A DNA stretch of 64,000 nt from Aquabacterium sp. Lineage in GTDB: Bacteria > Pseudomonadota > Gammaproteobacteria > Burkholderiales > Burkholderiaceae_C. Shown in pieces: positions 55,569 to 64,000 of the stretch. Under the pieces are notes generated by a model. The model was not told where the DNA came from and made no database searches. It saw only the letters and a program-made list of their open reading frames with translations. The DNA is taken from the NCBI GenBank assembly GCA_030654395.1, contig JAURXM010000116.1, forward strand, positions 1 to 64,000, in the 5' to 3' direction. A program made the translations under genes and the position numbers. How positions within the stretch are numbered: position 1 is the stretch's first letter; every line of letters starts with the position of its first letter.

Positions 55569-56375
55569 TCATCCCTTGACGCTTTGCCAAGCAGGCTTGC
55601 TGGCTTTGATGGCGCTTTGGGCGAGGGGCCATTGAAGCCATGTCACCAGCAATTTGGCGCCAGGGTGCCTCACCCGGAATGAGCAGGCCACTTGCGCATC
55701 CAGCGTCAGCCGAGGTGCACCGCTTAGCCAAATCTTGAGACGCTCGCCTTTTGGTGGGTGCTTGAGCCAATCTGCTTTGGTCATCAGCCGGTACGCCGCC
55801 CCACTTTGTTTGGCCTTGATTTTGGACAAAGCCGTGCCCATCCCTTTGCTAGACAGCCCCTGTGTCAGTTGATCAGCCAGGCCGGCCAGCGCCGACCCCG
55901 CAACTGGCGGCTGCCAGACTGCTGCACCGGCTTGATTCGCAGCCAAAACTTGAGACAAGGCCCTTGCAGGATCGGTCTCGTTGCGGATGCCTGCCAAGTC
56001 GTCGACAGGACCGAGCAACAGCACGTCGGTGCGAGCCAAGCTGTGGCGGTCGTAAATGAGCCCCTGATTGTCCAAGTCATCCGCCTTGGGGTGGGATAAG
56101 AACACCCCTGCATCGACTTGCCCTTTTTCAAGTTGTGCCAGCACCTCGGCTGAGTCCATGGGCGCCCAGCGTGCACTCCACCCCAGGTCTTGTTTCATCG
56201 CCGCTTGCCACCGTGCGGTCAGGCCTGATTCGATGAAAACCGGGTCGATGCCAACCAAGGGGCTGTCTGCCCGTGGACCAGGGCGAGGCGCCGCTGTGGC
56301 GTTCGCGCCGAGGCTGAGGGCGGCCAGTCCGGTCAGGCTGCGGTTCAGAAAAGGGCGGCGGGCCAACTCAGTCAT
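55569..56375 (-). CDS. TupA/ModA-like substrate-binding protein
   Basis: A 268-residue periplasmic binding protein. The signal contains ARRPFLNRSLTG, a twin-arginine-like motif, then a hydrophobic stretch and an ATAA cleavage site. The mature start PVFIESGLTARWQAAMKQDLG and the later HPKADDLDNQG and LLGPVDDLAGI resemble the tungstate-binding TupA family (ESGL in place of its usual STxxSGL). It is probably the ligand-capture part of this operon. The ATG at 56375 is chosen because it places the RR motif properly; an upstream in-frame start is open. Confidence 0.78.
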   Translation of the reverse strand: MTELARRPFLNRSLTGLAALSLGANATAAPRPGPRADSPLVGIDPVFIESGLTARWQAAMKQDLGWSARWAPMDSAEVLAQLEKGQVDAGVFLSHPKADDLDNQGLIYDRHSLARTDVLLLGPVDDLAGIRNETDPARALSQVLAANQAGAAVWQPPVAGSALAGLADQLTQGLSSKGMGTALSKIKAKQSGAAYRLMTKADWLKHPPKGERLKIWLSGAPRLTLDAQVACSFRVRHPGAKLLVTWLQWPLAQSAIKASKPAWQSVKG

Positions 56376-56720
56376 AAGATCGTCATTTGTTAAAAGTGGC
56401 ATCGGTTGCCAACTAAGCAGTGTGCCTGCTGTGGCAAGGCAAACCCGCCGTTGCGGGGTACAAAAGTGCATGCAAAAGTGTATGTATCTGTGAACTAATG
56501 CGCGGCGCTATGTGGGTAGACCCGAGCCCCCCTGTGCAAAGGGGGCCCAAACTGGCTAGCTTGGATTAAACTCCGCGGTTTCGCTGCATAACTTGTTCGC
56601 CTACTGGGGTGTCAAGTGGGGCAGGGTGCCGATAGCGTCGCCAAGCTGTGATTTTTTCAGTCTATTTGCTTGGGTGCGGTGCTGCCGAGACCTTGTTTTT
56701 TACTTTTTGGAGCTTTTGTC

Positions 56721-58586
56721 ATGACCCAATCCGCACAAGCGGCACAGGTGAATGCACCTGCCTATGTTAAGAATGCCAAGCTGATTGCCTGGGTAGCCGA
56801 GATGGCCGCCCTGACGCAGCCTAAGGACATCTACTGGTGCGACGGCACCCAAGATGAGTACGACCGCCTGTGCGCCCAGCTCGTGGCCGCCGGCTCGTTC
56901 AAAAAGCTCAACCCCGAACTGCGCCCTAACAGCTTCTTGGCCATCACCGACCCGTCGGACGTGGCGCGCGTTGAAGACCGCACCTACATCTGCTCCGAGC
57001 GCAAAGAAGATGCTGGCCCCACCAACAACTGGTGTGAGCCTGCTGACATGCGCGACAAGCTGCAAACGGCTGATGACGCCTTGTTCAAGGGCTGCATGAA
57101 GGGCCGCACCCTGTATGTGGTGCCGTTCTCGATGGGCCCGTTGGGCTCTGACATCGCCCACATCGGTGTGGAGCTGTCTGACAGCGCTTACGTGGCCGTC
57201 AACATGAAGCTCATGACCCGCATGGGCAAGGGCGTGATCGACGTGCTGGGTGCCGATGGTGAGTTCGTGCCTTGCATGCACACCGTAGGCGCGCCGCTTG
57301 AGGCGGGCCAAAAAGACACCATCTGGCCTTGCAACCCGGCTGTCAAGTACATCGTTCACTACCCAGCAACCCGCGAAATCTGGTCCTACGGCTCAGGCTA
57401 CGGCGGCAATGCGCTGCTGGGCAAGAAGTGCTTTGCACTGCGCATCGCCTCAACCATGGGCCGTGAGCAAGGCTGGTTGGCCGAGCACATGCTGCTGTTG
57501 GGCGTGACCAACCCACAAGGGCAGAAGTTCCACATTGCAGCGGCCTTCCCAAGCGCCTGCGGCAAGACCAACTTCTCGATGTTGATCCCGCCAGAGGGCT
57601 ACAAGGGCTGGACGGTTACCACCATCGGTGACGACATCGCTTGGATCAAGCCAGCTGCCGATGGCAAGCTGTACGCGATCAACCCAGAAGCCGGTTACTT
57701 TGGCGTGGCCCCTGGCACCAACACGCTGACCAACCTGAACTGCATGAACTCGCTCAACCGCGACGTGATCTTCACGAACGTGGCGTTGACCGACAACGGC
57801 GACGTCTGGTGGGAAAGCATGACCGACACGCCACCAGCGCACCTGATCGACTGGCAAGGCAAGGATTGGACGCCCCAGATCGCCAAGGAAACCGGCGCCA
57901 AGGCAGCTCACCCTAACGCACGCTTCACGGTGGCTGCCACCAACAACCCAGCGCTGGACCCTGAGTGGGACAACCCAGCCGGTGTGGCCATTGACGCGTT
58001 CATGTTTGGCGGCCGCCGCTCGACGACCGTGCCGCTGGTGGCTGAAGCGCGTGACTGGACCGAAGGCGTCTACATGGCCGCGACCATGGGCTCTGAGACC
58101 ACGGCTGCCGCTTTTGGCGCGCAAGGCGTGGTTCGCCGCGACCCCTTCGCCATGTTGCCTTTCATGGGCTACAACATGAGCGACTACTTCCAGCACTGGT
58201 TGAACGTGGGCAGCAAGCTGTCTGCTGAAGGCGCCACCTTGCCTAAGATCTTCTGCGTGAACTGGTTCCGCAAGGGTGCGGATGGCAAGTTCGTGTGGCC
58301 AGGCTATGGCGAGAACATGCGCGTGCTGGAGTGGATGCTCGGCCGTATCGGCGGCACAGCCAAGGGCGTGGACAACGCATTTGGCCTGAGCCCAGAGTAC
58401 GAAGACATGAACTGGACGGGTCTGAACTTCACCAAAGACCAATTCCAGTCCGTGATCGGCGTGGACAAAGCAGCTTGGACACAAGAGCTCAAGCTGCACG
58501 AAGAGCTGTTCCAGCAGCTGGCGTACCACTTGCCTGCTGAAATGCCCGCAACCAAGGCCAAGATCGAAGCACGTTTGGCTGCCTGA
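56721..58586 (+). CDS. pckG: Phosphoenolpyruvate carboxykinase (GTP)
   Basis: Interconverts oxaloacetate + GTP and phosphoenolpyruvate + GDP + CO2, the entry step of gluconeogenesis. The 621-residue protein has the GTP-type kinase-1a motif [12 protein letters not shown] (277-288, reactive Cys280), GDDIAWIK (303-310), and substrate-binding [11 protein letters not shown]. The ATG at 56721 follows TTTTGGAG; upstream in-frame codons are non-coding. A terminator follows the stop. With glcB in the same window it fits growth on acids and C2 compounds. Confidence 0.97.
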   Translation: MTQSAQAAQVNAPAYVKNAKLIAWVAEMAALTQPKDIYWCDGTQDEYDRLCAQLVAAGSFKKLNPELRPNSFLAITDPSDVARVEDRTYICSERKEDAGPTNNWCEPADMRDKLQTADDALFKGCMKGRTLYVVPFSMGPLGSDIAHIGVELSDSAYVAVNMKLMTRMGKGVIDVLGADGEFVPCMHTVGAPLEAGQKDTIWPCNPAVKYIVHYPATREIWSYGSGYGGNALLGKKCFALRIASTMGREQGWLAEHMLLLGVTNPQGQKFHIAAAFPSACGKTNFSMLIPPEGYKGWTVTTIGDDIAWIKPAADGKLYAINPEAGYFGVAPGTNTLTNLNCMNSLNRDVIFTNVALTDNGDVWWESMTDTPPAHLIDWQGKDWTPQIAKETGAKAAHPNARFTVAATNNPALDPEWDNPAGVAIDAFMFGGRRSTTVPLVAEARDWTEGVYMAATMGSETTAAAFGAQGVVRRDPFAMLPFMGYNMSDYFQHWLNVGSKLSAEGATLPKIFCVNWFRKGADGKFVWPGYGENMRVLEWMLGRIGGTAKGVDNAFGLSPEYEDMNWTGLNFTKDQFQSVIGVDKAAWTQELKLHEELFQQLAYHLPAEMPATKAKIEARLAA

Positions 58587-58614
58587 CCCCAATACGCCTT
58601 AGGCGTTTAAAAAG

Positions 58615-58636
58615 CCGCCCTGAGGGGCGGTTTTTT
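58615..58636 (+). terminator. Rho-independent terminator after pckG
   Basis: CCGCCC (58615-58620) pairs with GGGCGG (58625-58630) around a TGAG loop, preceded by AAA and followed by six T residues (58631-58636). It lies 28 bp after the pckG stop. Confidence 0.9.
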
Positions 58637-58702
58637 CGTTGATGGGCATGCACATCTGCCGCGAAGATGCATGTTGTATTTCACGCTGTGAGAACGACCG
58701 CC

Positions 58703-59278
58703 ATGATGATTCGCGCGACAGCATTGTTGACCGCCTACTTCTTCGCCTCGGCATCTGGGGCTGTTGAGCCCGCTGTATCGCCCAATTTGCTGGTATCTGA
58801 AGACGGCGCCTACGTGATTGACGTCAAAGCCAAATTGGCTTGGCCGCGCTGCGTGGAAGGCATGAAGTGGGATGGCAAGACCTGCAAAGGCCAAGCCTTG
58901 CTGTTGACACAAGCTGAAGCGATCGCCTTGGCTGCAGACCGCAAGGCTGCCGATGGCATGAATTGGCGTTTGCCGCGGGTCACGGATTTGCAGAAACTGA
59001 CCAATCAAAAAACAGGTCAGACCGGATTGGATTGGAAGCTGTTCCCGGGGTCACCACGTGAGTGGCATTGGGCCCTCACGGCCAATGTGAACACCCGCAC
59101 CGAGTCAGTGAATCAATACAACTACGGCAACATCATGAAGCCGCAAACCAACGCCAGCGTCAACCACATGGGCTTCCTGCATGGCTGGGCAGTCAATTTA
59201 GAAACCGGCGAGGCGCGGGGCGACGTCACCAAACGCACGCTGCTGCCCGTGAGATTGGTTCGGCCTCAGAACCTGTAG
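58703..59278 (+). CDS. DUF1566-type exported protein
   Basis: A 191-residue protein with an N-terminal signal peptide (cleavage near SASGA). The mature part has the Lcl/DUF1566 features DVKAKLAWPRCVEGMKWDGKTCKG, MNWRLPRVTDLQKL and a C-terminal PVRLVR. Two cysteines 11 residues apart may form a disulfide. Function unknown; many relatives are surface-exposed lectin-like or structural modules. The start is the first of two adjacent ATGs at 58703; an earlier ATG adds 12 residues. It converges on the Crp-like gene with a 4-bp gap. Confidence 0.85.
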   Translation: MMIRATALLTAYFFASASGAVEPAVSPNLLVSEDGAYVIDVKAKLAWPRCVEGMKWDGKTCKGQALLLTQAEAIALAADRKAADGMNWRLPRVTDLQKLTNQKTGQTGLDWKLFPGSPREWHWALTANVNTRTESVNQYNYGNIMKPQTNASVNHMGFLHGWAVNLETGEARGDVTKRTLLPVRLVRPQNL

Positions 59279-59282
59279 GCAA

Positions 59283-60146
59283 TCAGTGCGTTTGGGGCAC
59301 GGGTTTGCGACAACCGGACGCATCCAAGCCGGAGCGGTCGCATGTGCTGATGAGCAATTGGGGCATCAGTTGGGCAATGCTGTCGTCCTTCAGCACCAGC
59401 GCACCATAGCGCTGTAGCTTCAACAGCACGGACATCAACGATGGCACATCCAGCCCGATCCAGCGGCTGAGCGTTGCCACACTCAAGTGAACCCGGATGT
59501 TCGTATCGACCATGTCGGCGCGTCTGCTGGCACACGCCAAATCAACGAGATGGGTCAGCGCGACAACGGTGCGCGTGTAAGCTGGTAAATCCCGCAGGTA
59601 ATAAGCAATACGCCAATTTCGCTTCAATGCCAAACTGCCCGGTCTGGCCAGTAACTCGGCCAGACCGAGTGATGACAATTCAAGCGCACGCAAATCATCA
59701 ATGGGCAAGGCCAGCAAGCAAGTGCGCGCAACCGCTTGAACCGTTTCCTGACGACGCTCACTCCGATTAGGCCAACCCACCCATTCTCCGGTTCCTGTAT
59801 AACTCACCGTTTCAATTTTGCCTACATCAGTTTCTAGCTGATGGGTAAATTCAAGTAGGCCGGACTCGATAATATAAACGTAATGGCACATTGAGCCCTT
59901 GACGTATAAGACATCGCCGGGCATCAGCACGAGACGAGTGCCTACTATCTTGTCGGTCGTGACGTCATCAGTATTGCGAAACAGGCCGCCACCGCCCAGA
60001 TAATCACTCAGGTCGGAGCGCGTAATCAGCACACTGCCCTCGTGCTGATTTTTGGCGTAACTTAATCTTTCTGAAAACAACGGCGTCTGCTTGCCCTCAA
60101 ATGGACGGTCTGACTTAATGGGGCGGCTGTTTAATAGTGTAGACAT
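59283..60146 (-). CDS. Crp/Fnr-family transcriptional regulator
   Basis: A 287-residue regulator. The cNMP-type beta-roll occupies about 60-155 with LMPGDVLYVKGSMCHYVYIIESGLLEF and GEWVGWPNRSERRQETVQAVARTCLLALP; the winged HTH (about 195-260) contains LSVATLSRWIGLDVPSLMSVLLKLQRYGAL. An unusual N-terminal extension (1-55) precedes the roll. The HTH lacks the FNR-type E-x2-SR recognition residues. The ATG at 60146 follows GGGA. Together with the next Crp/Fnr gene and the kinases it forms a regulatory block. Confidence 0.85.
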   Translation of the reverse strand: MSTLLNSRPIKSDRPFEGKQTPLFSERLSYAKNQHEGSVLITRSDLSDYLGGGGLFRNTDDVTTDKIVGTRLVLMPGDVLYVKGSMCHYVYIIESGLLEFTHQLETDVGKIETVSYTGTGEWVGWPNRSERRQETVQAVARTCLLALPIDDLRALELSSLGLAELLARPGSLALKRNWRIAYYLRDLPAYTRTVVALTHLVDLACASRRADMVDTNIRVHLSVATLSRWIGLDVPSLMSVLLKLQRYGALVLKDDSIAQLMPQLLISTCDRSGLDASGCRKPVPQTH

Positions 60147-60281
60147 CACATATTCCCGACGTGTTTGTTGATTTGTGTTGATGTACCAATTATTCGCGGC
60201 GGCTGTCATGGTGTCCATCAGTCAAATCTTGTTTCAGATGTAGGACATATCCGCCGTGAACAGCCAATGCGTGAACCACGC

Positions 60282-61148
60282 TCACTGAAGTGATTCCGGT
60301 CGCATGCCACAGGCGTGGCCCCTGGCGTTTGACCTCACCACGGCCAAGCGGTCATGCCCATTTTTGGGCATGACATCGGAGGCAGGCCTGCGCGTGCCCC
60401 GGGCGCAATCGTGGAGCCCCGCCATGTCCATGATCTCAATTTCGCGCAGTTTGACGGCCACGTAGCCCGCCTGCGCAAGGTGCCCAAAGCCACGGCTGAT
60501 GGTCTCATGGGCCACACCCAGATAGCTGGCGATGTCGCGCCGACTCATTCTCAAGCTGAATTTCAGGGGCGACAGCCCTTGGCTTTTCATGCGGTTTGAT
60601 AATTGCAATAAAAAACGAGCCAAGCGCGCTTCTGCAGAGGCGGCCGACATCAAATCAGCCAACTCTCGGTACCGCTGCAGCTGGCTGCTGACCGATACTC
60701 GCAAGATGCGATCAAGATCGGGGGCGCGCTGCCCCAGCCACGCGACGTCCTTCATGGGCAGGGCATACACACTGGCCTCATCCAATGCCACAGCAGATGT
60801 GGGATAACGCCCGGTACACAGTGCATCAAAGCCCAGCAAGTCCGCACGGCCTGCAAAGGACACCACCTGTTCATAGCCGTCCACCGTGGTGTGATACGAC
60901 TTGAAGGTGCCCATGCGTACAAAGTAGATGGCATTGGCCGGCGCGCCTTCATGAAACAAAGTCATGCCCGCCCGCACCCTTTGCAGCATCACACCAGCGG
61001 TGTTGACGCCTATGCTGGCATCACTCACACTGCAGCCCATGAGCTTCATGAGCATGACGATATCACTGTCGGCGCTTACGCGGTCAACCAAATCGCTTGA
61101 TGGGTTGTTATCAAGGCGGTCATTTCGCGGATATATGCGGTCATTCAT
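60282..61148 (-). CDS. Crp/Fnr-family regulator of the FNR/FixK recognition type
   Basis: A 288-residue regulator. The sensor roll (about 50-140) contains GMTLFHEGAPANAIYFVRMGTFKSY and GRADLLGFDALCTGRY; the HTH has MSRRDIASYLGVAHETISRGFGHL with Glu215, Ser218 and Arg219, the FNR residues for TTGAT-N4-ATCAA sites. Only Cys39 and Cys111 occur where FNR has four cluster cysteines, so a 4Fe-4S FNR cluster is unlikely; FixK- or Dnr-like sensing is more plausible. A long basic C-terminal extension (about 245-288) is unusual. Divergent from the kinase gene. Confidence 0.9.
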   Translation of the reverse strand: MNDRIYPRNDRLDNNPSSDLVDRVSADSDIVMLMKLMGCSVSDASIGVNTAGVMLQRVRAGMTLFHEGAPANAIYFVRMGTFKSYHTTVDGYEQVVSFAGRADLLGFDALCTGRYPTSAVALDEASVYALPMKDVAWLGQRAPDLDRILRVSVSSQLQRYRELADLMSAASAEARLARFLLQLSNRMKSQGLSPLKFSLRMSRRDIASYLGVAHETISRGFGHLAQAGYVAVKLREIEIMDMAGLHDCARGTRRPASDVMPKNGHDRLAVVRSNARGHACGMRPESLQ

Positions 61149-61243
61149 CGAGGGCTCACTGATTTCAACGGGTTTTGATAGGCAGGGGTGCAGATTGCCC
61201 TATTCGACTGGGCGTGGCCATCGGTTTTATTCTGCTCATCGGA

Positions 61244-61278
61244 TCGGAATACTCCTAAATAGGGTAGGAATATTCCTA
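61244..61278. promoter_or_regulatory. Two tandem palindromes between Crp/Fnr and kinase genes
   Basis: TAGGAATATTCCTA (61265-61278) is a perfect 14-bp palindrome, and TCGGAATACTCCTA (61244-61257) is an imperfect copy. Their centres are 21 bp apart, two helical turns, so two dimers could bind the same DNA face. The site lies in the divergent region upstream of both genes. Binding protein unknown. Confidence 0.55.
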
Positions 61279-61428
61279 CAGCCATGAAAATGGGTTGAAT
61301 GCGATGCATCCGGTTATTGCGTTACATCAAGATATAGTGTTCGTTTGGTAAGAAGATGGGCGTACCTGTCTCGCGCTGGGGTGATATGTATGCAGTTACT
61401 TACAAAATACACAAGGCAGGGAACAGTC

Positions 61429-62898
61429 ATGCAAAACAGGGCGATTGATGACAGCTGTGTCGCGTGCATACCGCGCGTGGATCGCTTCAGCCACGACGGC
61501 GTTGTTTGTTCGCATGACGATGCCATCGTCGTGGTGGATTGTCGGTTGCGCATTGTGATGATGACGACCCCGGCGCGGCTGTTATTCGGGTGTGCTGGTG
61601 TGGGCGCCATCCATGCCGATTTGACGCAGTTCATCCCCAATTGGCGGCCTGATGGCCGTGCGATGGGCCATGAGGGGTATGTTCATATAGCTATCGGCGT
61701 GGACGCTCACGCCTTCCCCTTGCGGGTGCAGGTCTGTGACGATGAGCATGGCACCAAGGTGCTTGATCCCGCCGATGCGGTGAATCGGCCAGCCTACACG
61801 GCCCTGTTGCTGAATGGTCTGGACGGCGTGGTGATGCCCATTCAGTCGGGCAGCGCGGACGCTCTGCAGGTGGCGATCAACATGGTGCCGCTGCCGATCT
61901 GCGTGTTCGATGGCGACAAGCTGACGCATGCCAACCCACCTTGCTTGCTCCTGTTTGGGCTGGATGATGTGAATCACCTCATTGGGAAATCCATTGACAC
62001 GCTCTTGCAGCTTGGCTCTTGTGAGTCGGTTCGGCGTGCGCTGACCTTGGCGCGGATGACGGGGCGATCGTCGCCCATTTTGACTGAACGCATTGTGCGA
62101 TCAGATGGCGCCGCGCGTGAGGTGATCATCACTGCAGCGGCCGTGCCAAACAATGCCCGCAACGCGGTGCAAATGGTCATGATCGACATCACAGAGGCAA
62201 CTTGTGCAGCCCGTGCGTTGGCGCATGCTCAGCAAGATTTGAAAACCTACACAGCCGATGTCGCTCAGGCCAGGGAGGACGAGCGGCGGCGTATTGCCCG
62301 CGAGCTGCACGATGACCTAGGTCAACAGTTGGTGGCCATGAAAATGGAGTTAAGTGCTCGGTGTGCTGGCGTTGACCAAAGCCAGCCAGGCTGCCCGGTG
62401 ATGCACACCATGAACATGGTGGATGCCGCCATTGATTCTGTGCGACGCATGGCGACAAAATTGCGCCCCATGATATTGGATGACTTGGGTTTGTGTGCCG
62501 CCATAGAGCTGCTGGTTCAAGAGTCAAGCCGTCGCATGGGTGTGGAGATCGACCTCCAGATGGAGGGGCATGTGGCCTGCGTCAGCGATGCCGTCGGTAT
62601 ATCGGCTTACCGGATTATCCAAGAGGCCCTGACCAATATCTTTCGCCATGCACATGCCACGCAGGCGCGGATACACCTTGTGCGACGAGATGATGCCCTG
62701 ATGCTGGTGGTTGAGGATGACGGTGTGGGGGCAGATGCGGCATTTGAAAACAAAATAGGCTCAAATGGTCTGACCGGCATGAGGGAGCGCGCGGAGATGC
62801 TGGGTGGCTATATGAAGGCTGAGTGCGGCGCGGGGGGCGGATTTAAAGTACAGGTCTGCCTGCCGGATACCTTGATATTGAATGACCCTGAGTTTTGA
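61429..62898 (+). CDS. PAS-containing NarX/UhpB-type sensor histidine kinase
   Basis: A 489-residue cytoplasmic kinase without clear TM helices. An N-terminal PAS-like region (about 20-130) contains five cysteines before residue 60, including CVAC at 10-13; a second PAS region spans about 145-260. The HisKA_3 dimerisation domain has His293 in RRIARELHDDLGQQL, and the HATPase has N-box Asn403 (EALTNIFRHA), DDGVG (430-434) and GLTGMRERAEMLGG. It should phosphorylate a NarL-type regulator not in this window. Start uncertain: ATG at 61429 has AGGGAA; ATG at 61390 or TTG at 61345 also possible. Confidence 0.9.
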   Translation: MQNRAIDDSCVACIPRVDRFSHDGVVCSHDDAIVVVDCRLRIVMMTTPARLLFGCAGVGAIHADLTQFIPNWRPDGRAMGHEGYVHIAIGVDAHAFPLRVQVCDDEHGTKVLDPADAVNRPAYTALLLNGLDGVVMPIQSGSADALQVAINMVPLPICVFDGDKLTHANPPCLLLFGLDDVNHLIGKSIDTLLQLGSCESVRRALTLARMTGRSSPILTERIVRSDGAAREVIITAAAVPNNARNAVQMVMIDITEATCAARALAHAQQDLKTYTADVAQAREDERRRIARELHDDLGQQLVAMKMELSARCAGVDQSQPGCPVMHTMNMVDAAIDSVRRMATKLRPMILDDLGLCAAIELLVQESSRRMGVEIDLQMEGHVACVSDAVGISAYRIIQEALTNIFRHAHATQARIHLVRRDDALMLVVEDDGVGADAAFENKIGSNGLTGMRERAEMLGGYMKAECGAGGGFKVQVCLPDTLILNDPEF

Positions 62899-62908
62899 GT
62901 GTGACACC

Positions 62909-64000
62909 ATGAATGAACCACGCGTACGCTCGCTCATGCATGACTTGAAGGTGCATGAAGTTGAGTTGGAAATGCAAAACGAAGAGTTAAGGCGTATCCA
63001 AATTGATTTGGCCCTCGCCCGAGACCGTTACGTTAACTTGTATGACTTCTCGCCGGTCGGCTACTTCACCTTAGATGGGCATGGCGCGATCATTGAGGTT
63101 AATCTGACGGGCTCAACGATGATGGGCGAGGTGCGCAGTAACTTGCTCGGGCGCAATTTTCGGGGTTTTGTGGCTGCGGCCGACAGCATGCGGTGGCAGC
63201 ATCACTTCGAACTTGCGGGTCTACATGATGCACCACAGCGCATTGAGCTGCGCTTGAACTTGGGTGATGACAAGTCGCTAGAGGGGCAGCTCGATTGCCT
63301 CATGGTGAACAGCGGCTTCGGGCAAGTGCTGCGTGTGACCATGACTGATATCGGTGTGCGTAAACAGGCCGAGTCGCAGCGGCAAGCCGCCGATGCACTG
63401 ATTGATGCGGGCGAGATGGAGCGCGGGCGTCTGTCGGTCGAATTGCATGAAGATTTGGGTCAAAACCTGAGCGCTTTGAAGATGGAGCTGGCCAGCTTGG
63501 CGTCAGGGCCATTGGATACCATCGAGCAAGTTAAGCGCGTGCAGGCGATGCAATTGACCTTGGATAACGCCGTCTCGGCCATTCGCCGCATTGCCATCGA
63601 CATGCGCCCGCGCATGCTGGATGACTTGGGTTTGCATGCCGCCATCGAGTGGCTGGCACGAGACCTAGAGCAGCGGGTGGGTGTGGATGTCACTGTGCAC
63701 TTGGATGAGCAGGCGCACGCCTCCTTAAGTCAAAGCACAACCATCGCCATTTACCGCATGGTCAAGGACATGTTGACCTATGTGGTGCAGCACGGGCATC
63801 TGACGCACTTGGACATTGAGATGCGCGAACAGGATGGAGAGCTGGTGTTCAACCTATTGGGCTCAAGTGGGTGGACTTACGTTGAAGCAGACAAGCGCCA
63901 CGATAAAGACAAAAATAGTGCAGCGGGTTCTTTGCGTGAGCGAGCCAGGTGGCTGGGTGGCCAGCTCAGATTGGATGAATCCGTCTCAGGCGTTCAACGT
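62909..64000 (+). CDS. PAS/HisKA_3 histidine kinase homologue, 3' end outside window
   Basis: The frame is open from the ATG at 62909 to the window end (364 codons). A coiled start (VELEMQNEELRRIQIDLA) leads to a PAS domain (about 40-150) with YDFSPVGYFTLDGHG, then HisKA_3 with His180 in LSVELHEDLGQNLSALK and DMRPRMLDDLGLHAAIEWL. The ATPase domain is degenerate: the N-box reads KDMLTYVVQH with Tyr291 for Asn, and the G1 region is LLGSSGW without the Asp. It starts 10 bp after the previous kinase. It may be a phosphoacceptor or regulatory partner that cannot bind ATP normally. Confidence 0.88.
   Translation, partial: MNEPRVRSLMHDLKVHEVELEMQNEELRRIQIDLALARDRYVNLYDFSPVGYFTLDGHGAIIEVNLTGSTMMGEVRSNLLGRNFRGFVAAADSMRWQHHFELAGLHDAPQRIELRLNLGDDKSLEGQLDCLMVNSGFGQVLRVTMTDIGVRKQAESQRQAADALIDAGEMERGRLSVELHEDLGQNLSALKMELASLASGPLDTIEQVKRVQAMQLTLDNAVSAIRRIAIDMRPRMLDDLGLHAAIEWLARDLEQRVGVDVTVHLDEQAHASLSQSTTIAIYRMVKDMLTYVVQHGHLTHLDIEMREQDGELVFNLLGSSGWTYVEADKRHDKDKNSAAGSLRERARWLGGQLRLDESVSGVQR

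Noticed and set aside
56526..56546. GCCCCC/GGGGGC hairpin upstream of pckG as a terminator
   Set aside because: No T-run on either strand; may be a leader structure, nothing more can be said.
57450..58592. Minus-strand open frame of about 380 codons opposite pckG
   Set aside because: Antisense shadow of a highly conserved enzyme with no recognisable domain.
61317..61330. FNR box TTGCG-TTAC-ATCAA upstream of the PAS kinase
   Set aside because: Only one half-site is perfect; too weak to call although an FNR-type gene is next door.

Overview
The window looks like chromosomal DNA of a betaproteobacterium, most likely of the order Burkholderiales and Comamonadaceae-like. The EF-Tu and ribosomal protein sequences, the argS/SPOR/dsbA and lptA/lptB/rpoN blocks, GTP-dependent PEP carboxykinase and an exosortase-A-type polysaccharide pair all fit this. 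The taxon is inferred from protein recognition and not from any search. I saw no tRNA or rRNA gene, CRISPR array, insertion sequence or prophage.

Layout. 1-6100: 3' end of tuf, then the S10 ribosomal operon (rpsJ, rplC, rplD, rplW, rplB, rpsS, rplV, rpsC, rplP, rpmC, rpsQ), with one terminator between rpsJ and rplC and another after rpsQ. 6100-13200: peroxiredoxin, a Mpo1-like membrane protein, DAHP synthase (aroG) behind what looks like an aromatic-codon leader peptide and attenuator, a response regulator/hybrid kinase pair, an MFS transporter and a CorA channel. 13400-19300: a LysR regulator and a five-gene catabolic operon (acyl-CoA dehydrogenase, APH-type kinase, histidine phosphatase, alpha/beta hydrolase, SDR). 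19300-21400: AraC regulator and secreted esterase-like protein. 21500-25900: a signalling block with two CheY-like receivers, an HD-GYP protein and a divergent three-PAS histidine kinase. 26000-30900: four exopolysaccharide genes (XrtA-type chain-length determinant, tyrosine autokinase, TviB-like dehydrogenase, TviC-like epimerase).

30900-42000: FadH behind a perfect palindrome, a CsgG/DUF4810/GNA1162 lipoprotein trio, an outer membrane barrel, malate synthase G with a divergent LysR gene, a ComEA-like protein with a histone-like tail, DUF2214, PsiF and a Ser/Thr kinase with a cyclic-nucleotide-type domain. 42000-50600: a predicted diiron hydrolase, argS, SPOR protein, dsbA, lptA, lptB, rpoN and an RlmL-type rRNA methyltransferase. 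50600-56400: an AAA ATPase, a 5'-nucleotidase with a small partner, a MOSC protein and a molybdate/tungstate-type ABC transporter whose ATPase has lost most catalytic motifs. 56700-64000: PEP carboxykinase, a DUF1566 protein, two Crp/Fnr regulators and two tandem HisKA_3 kinases; the second runs off the window and appears catalytically degenerate.

The strongest leads are the aroG leader (a possibly leaderless 24-residue peptide with Phe, Tyr and Trp codons, then a terminator and a matching antiterminator segment), the motif-poor ModC-like ATPase, the catalytic/degenerate kinase pair next to FNR-type regulators with two tandem palindromes 21 bp apart, and the perfect operator-like palindrome in front of fadH.
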